Shown one piece after another: positions 61,046 through 64,000 of a stretch of DNA of 64,000 nucleotides. A program made the position numbers and the translations under genes. The notes beneath the pieces were generated by a model. It ran no database searches, was not told where the DNA came from, and worked only from the letters and a program-made list of their open reading frames with translations. The stretch comes from Bacteroidota bacterium (GTDB taxonomy: Bacteria > Bacteroidota > Bacteroidia > Flavobacteriales > Flavobacteriaceae). Numbering within the stretch: the first letter of the stretch is position 1; every line of letters begins with the position of its first letter. The DNA lies in assembly GCA_027621175.1 (NCBI GenBank), contig JAQCCM010000002.1:124001-188000 (forward strand), read 5' to 3'.

Positions 61046-64000
61046 TCAATAACGATTTTAGTTGTGTGATTAAATTTAGTCTCTCCACTTCTATTGGCAT
61101 TAATCATCATGATGTAAGTGCCTGTACTGAGTTTTTGCAAGTCAAGTGATGCTCTTGCATGTCCTTTTGTGTTTTTAAAACTGCCACTGTTCCACATCAG
61201 CCTTCCGCTTAGGTCAAACACCCCAACACTTAGGTTGTCCATCTGCTCTGGAAGGTAGTAGTGAAGCTTTATGAGTCCATTACTTGGATTAGGCGATACA
61301 GATAACACCTCTAACTTGTCCGTTTGAAGTGGTGCATCTATGTGAGAGATAGCACCTTGGTTGTAAAGAACAAAAATACTCTCTCCATAGCTTGTTGCCA
61401 TAGCTCCAGCAGTAACATCTAGTGGTTTGTTGCTAGTGGACAATAGTTTGTGTGTACCAGGCGTGATCTGGAAGCCATCAAAGCTGTACGCCATCACAAC
61501 TCTTTTATCATCTATCATAAAGTTATTCAGCTCATATCCCTCTAACAGCTCAGAAGCAGTAAAGGATAAATCTCCATCAAACGAAAGCTGTAATCCTGAG
61601 ATAGGTTTGTCTGTTTTAACATAAAGGTCGTTATCCCTCCAAAACAGTTCAGCCTCTCCCACGGGAGCATTAGAGACGTAATTAATAGGCTCTCCATTTA
61701 ATCTAACAGAACTTGTTGTTGGGTTTAGTATCATATCCACAATACCCACCACATCCAGCACATTCACTGAAGAGTCATTGTTCACATCCGTAGCATAATC
61801 AACAAATGGAGTGGGATTGTTTCCAAGGATATAGTCAACAGTATTTACAACATCCATAAGGTTTACACTGCTATCACCGTTACTATCCCCTAGAGCGGCA
61901 GTGAGTAGCTGAGAAGAGACTGCATTTGAATAATCTGTTTCTTCAAAGCTTGTTCTAAGGATCTTGTACTTATAAAAATACTGGGTGTCACGTGCTACAT
62001 CATAGTCTTTAAACGTGATATCCGCAATAAGTGATTCATTGATTTTTACTGGGTCTGTAAACGTTCCGTCTTCATTAGCGGTGTATCTATACATATTATA
62101 CCCTAGTACATCATTCAAATCAGACTCCGAAGGTGGAGTCCAATTCAAGGTAATCTCACCCAAACCAGCTGTTGCCATAAAACCAGTAGAAGCCGATCCA
62201 GCGGATTGAACAAGCATGTTGAACCTATAATCCTCAACAGGGATCTCAAAATAATCAAGGTCTCTTGCATCTTGAACACGGATTCGGTTTATCCCATCAG
62301 CTGCACCAATGTTTACATCGTGGGTGACTGTGTAGATTTTTCCGTCTGTAGACCAAGTCCCCTGCTCTGAAATAATCTTTTGATTGTAAGGCTCCCGAAC
62401 ACCATATGAAATCTGAGGATCAACACTTGTGTCCATCTCACGATTGAAATAAACTTTAAACTCATGGGTGCCTACACCAATGGGATCCATCTCATCATAT
62501 TCATCTTGAGCGTCCTTACCGTTAACAAGAACTTTCCAAACAATACCATGTGAGCCTTCGTGCGGTAGTTTTGAGATGTCTTTTCGCTCAATTAAACCTG
62601 TCCTACCCTCAGTTAATAGATCTGAAATATTTGAATTTATTATATCATCATTAGCACTGCCTAAATAGATGTTAAATCCTGTGGTTACTCCATTTTGAGT
62701 GCTATTACTTGTTACTATACTTTGACTTAAATTACCATTAGAATTAAAGTTATTAATTAAGTTTGTTGAAATGTTATTATAGAAAGATCTACCATCTGAA
62801 GTTGCAGAAATTGCACCAATACCAAAAGATCCACTATTGTTAATAATATTAATATCCTTCATATATTCGGATAATAAATTTCTATCGTCTGTTATCATAG
62901 AACCCATATAGTTTTCAACTAAATTTACCCTATTGTATGTAGGTTTAGATGTTGAGTTATAATTAACAGAACTTACATCTCCATTAAAGCCATAGTATGC
63001 TCTAGAATTTCTGATAATAACATCTTCATAAATAGCTAATTGACCAGTTGGACAAGGAAAGAAAGATTGACATGAAGAATCAAAGCCCCCTATATTTTCA
63101 AATATCACATATTTAAATTCTGAAATTGAATTAGTATTAAGACTAAAAGATTTCCACTCATTATCTTCAGCTGTGAATGTGATAAAATCATTTTTATTTC
63201 CAATAGCCAATAATTTAGCATTCTCTATGACGTTAAATGTTTTATTATCTGCGATTTTTAATATTACACCTGGGTTTATTTTTAATATTGAAGAGCCTCT
63301 CATAACTAAATTATCACTTACTAAATACTCTTTATCTTTTTCCAATGTTAAATCAGTATCATAAATACCAAACAGTAATATTGAATTTTTAACATTCACA
63401 ACAATTTTCTGTGACGACAAATAGTCTTGATTATCTCCAGACCAAACACTTACTTTAAATTGGATATTTACATTGTTTGCAATGTTATCAGCTAGTTTAA
63501 TTTTGAGTGACTGATCAAGTTTTTGAAGATTGGCATAAGCAGAAATTGAGCCAATTGCAATCTCACTCTCTAAAATCTCTGCCTTAGACGTATCTTCAAA
63601 CTCCCAAAATTCAATCCCTACCCGAACATCATCTGTTGGTCCCCAATAGTTTTTAATCATCGGAAACAACTCTAATGTTTCCCCTGGTTCCCAAAAACCA
63701 TTATTGTTCTGATCGTTAATCTCATCTTTTATGTCTGCACTTAAAACTTTAAGCACAGGAGTTGGTACTACATCAATAGCTGCTTTGATATCTACATTTT
63801 GACCACTTGTGTTAATTAGATTTCCAAAAATCAGCTCTTTAGAGTCATCAGGTTTTTGTTGCATGTACAGTGCCATTGCTCCTGCAACAAGTGGCGTTGC
63901 CATAGATGTTCCTGTAAGCGCTCTATATCCTCCATTAGGAACTGTATTCATAATGCCAGATCCTGGTGCTTTAACCTCGTAGTTTAAAAAGTTTGAATAC
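61042..64000 (-). CDS. T9SS-secreted subtilase (S8) with dockerin, N-terminus outside the window
   Basis: The frame is open to the window edge (codons continue upstream of the track Met at 63951), so the N-terminal catalytic part is missing. The visible 985 residues include: the catalytic Ser loop (YRALTGTSMATPLVAGAMALYM), a CARDB-like domain, a beta-helix-like region of ~280 residues rich in Asn, an Ig-like domain (GTHEFKVYFNREMD), a fibronectin III domain (GEITLNWTPPSESD...), a type I dockerin (two DxNxDxxVNxxDVV repeats with C-terminal hydrophobic helices), a beta-sandwich domain resembling a cohesin fold (ISGLQLSFDG), and a type A sorting tail (VSPNPSNGLIKLHYYL). It is a large exported protease; the dockerin would anchor it to a cohesin such as those of the next gene. 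Confidence 0.9.
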   Translation of the reverse strand, partial: YSNFLNYEVKAPGSGIMNTVPNGGYRALTGTSMATPLVAGAMALYMQQKPDDSKELIFGNLINTSGQNVDIKAAIDVVPTPVLKVLSADIKDEINDQNNNGFWEPGETLELFPMIKNYWGPTDDVRVGIEFWEFEDTSKAEILESEIAIGSISAYANLQKLDQSLKIKLADNIANNVNIQFKVSVWSGDNQDYLSSQKIVVNVKNSILLFGIYDTDLTLEKDKEYLVSDNLVMRGSSILKINPGVILKIADNKTFNVIENAKLLAIGNKNDFITFTAEDNEWKSFSLNTNSISEFKYVIFENIGGFDSSCQSFFPCPTGQLAIYEDVIIRNSRAYYGFNGDVSSVNYNSTSKPTYNRVNLVENYMGSMITDDRNLLSEYMKDINIINNSGSFGIGAISATSDGRSFYNNISTNLINNFNSNGNLSQSIVTSNSTQNGVTTGFNIYLGSANDDIINSNISDLLTEGRTGLIERKDISKLPHEGSHGIVWKVLVNGKDAQDEYDEMDPIGVGTHEFKVYFNREMDTSVDPQISYGVREPYNQKIISEQGTWSTDGKIYTVTHDVNIGAADGINRIRVQDARDLDYFEIPVEDYRFNMLVQSAGSASTGFMATAGLGEITLNWTPPSESDLNDVLGYNMYRYTANEDGTFTDPVKINESLIADITFKDYDVARDTQYFYKYKILRTSFEETDYSNAVSSQLLTAALGDSNGDSSVNLMDVVNTVDYILGNNPTPFVDYATDVNNDSSVNVLDVVGIVDMILNPTTSSVRLNGEPINYVSNAPVGEAELFWRDNDLYVKTDKPISGLQLSFDGDLSFTASELLEGYELNNFMIDDKRVVMAYSFDGFQITPGTHKLLSTSNKPLDVTAGAMATSYGESIFVLYNQGAISHIDAPLQTDKLEVLSVSPNPSNGLIKLHYYLPEQMDNLSVGVFDLSGRLMWNSGSFKNTKGHARASLDLQKLSTGTYIMMINANRSGETKFNHTTKIVIE

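Overview
The window looks like chromosomal DNA of a marine-type member of Flavobacteriaceae (Bacteroidota). The evidence is a low-GC sequence, TAnnTTTG promoter boxes in front of many genes, no consistent Shine-Dalgarno sequences, a SusC/SusD pair, four proteins with type IX secretion (T9SS) C-terminal sorting domains, lipoproteins with acidic residues after the lipobox Cys, and family-level markers such as DUF4290, DUF4249, DUF6095-like and DUF7033-like proteins. Genus and species cannot be read from the sequence alone.

Layout. 1-4.1 kb: the end of a SusC-type receptor, a SusD-type lipoprotein and two further lipoproteins, closed by a strong intrinsic terminator. 4.2-7.6 kb: a T9SS metalloprotease and an overlapping surface lipoprotein. 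7.6-14.5 kb: housekeeping genes (rlmB, HAD phosphatase, DUF7033 protein, TPR protein, obg, adk, purK, purE). 14.5-16.9 kb: hairpin-rich intergenic repeats around a GIY-YIG gene, a small T9SS protein, rplS, and a broken partial copy of the rplS 3' end. 16.9-34.7 kb: icd, a TonB receptor/DUF4249 pair, thrS-infC-rpmI-rplT (infC apparently starting with AUA), dnaB, accA, a tgt/LptG/EamA operon, a split transketolase, an FKBP lipoprotein, an S4 protein, a phosphoribosyltransferase and aroK. 34.8-37.4 kb: tRNA-Lys, tRNA-Leu, a LitR/CarH-type B12-binding MerR regulator, crtB and crtZ. 37.3-43.8 kb: ribH, recF/DUF721, ndk, a DUF2520/KdsC/Maf operon, an aquaporin and an SdpI protein. 43.9-51.0 kb: one tight operon with SRPBCC, SDR, four photolyase/cryptochrome proteins, DUF2256 (missed by the ORF track) and TIGR03643. 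51-58.4 kb: murA, DUF4290, DUF493, an ATPase/recQ/fmt/YqgE operon, a class IV aminotransferase and a START-like protein. 58.5 kb: tRNA-Met. 58.9-64 kb: a T9SS protein with three cohesin-like modules, next to a T9SS subtilase carrying a type I dockerin.

How it fits together. The most notable regulatory signal is an identical operator-like dyad, TTTGTTTAA-N16-TTAAACAAA. It occurs once over the promoter of the B12-binding MerR gene and once, 8.8 kb away, at the head of the photolyase operon. This suggests one light-responsive regulator controls itself and the DNA photorepair operon, with the crt genes as neighbours. The most notable protein signal is the adjacent cohesin-like and dockerin genes, a possible cell-surface or secreted protease complex delivered by T9SS. 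Most other genes are ordinary housekeeping genes packed tightly, with stop codons of convergent genes often overlapping.
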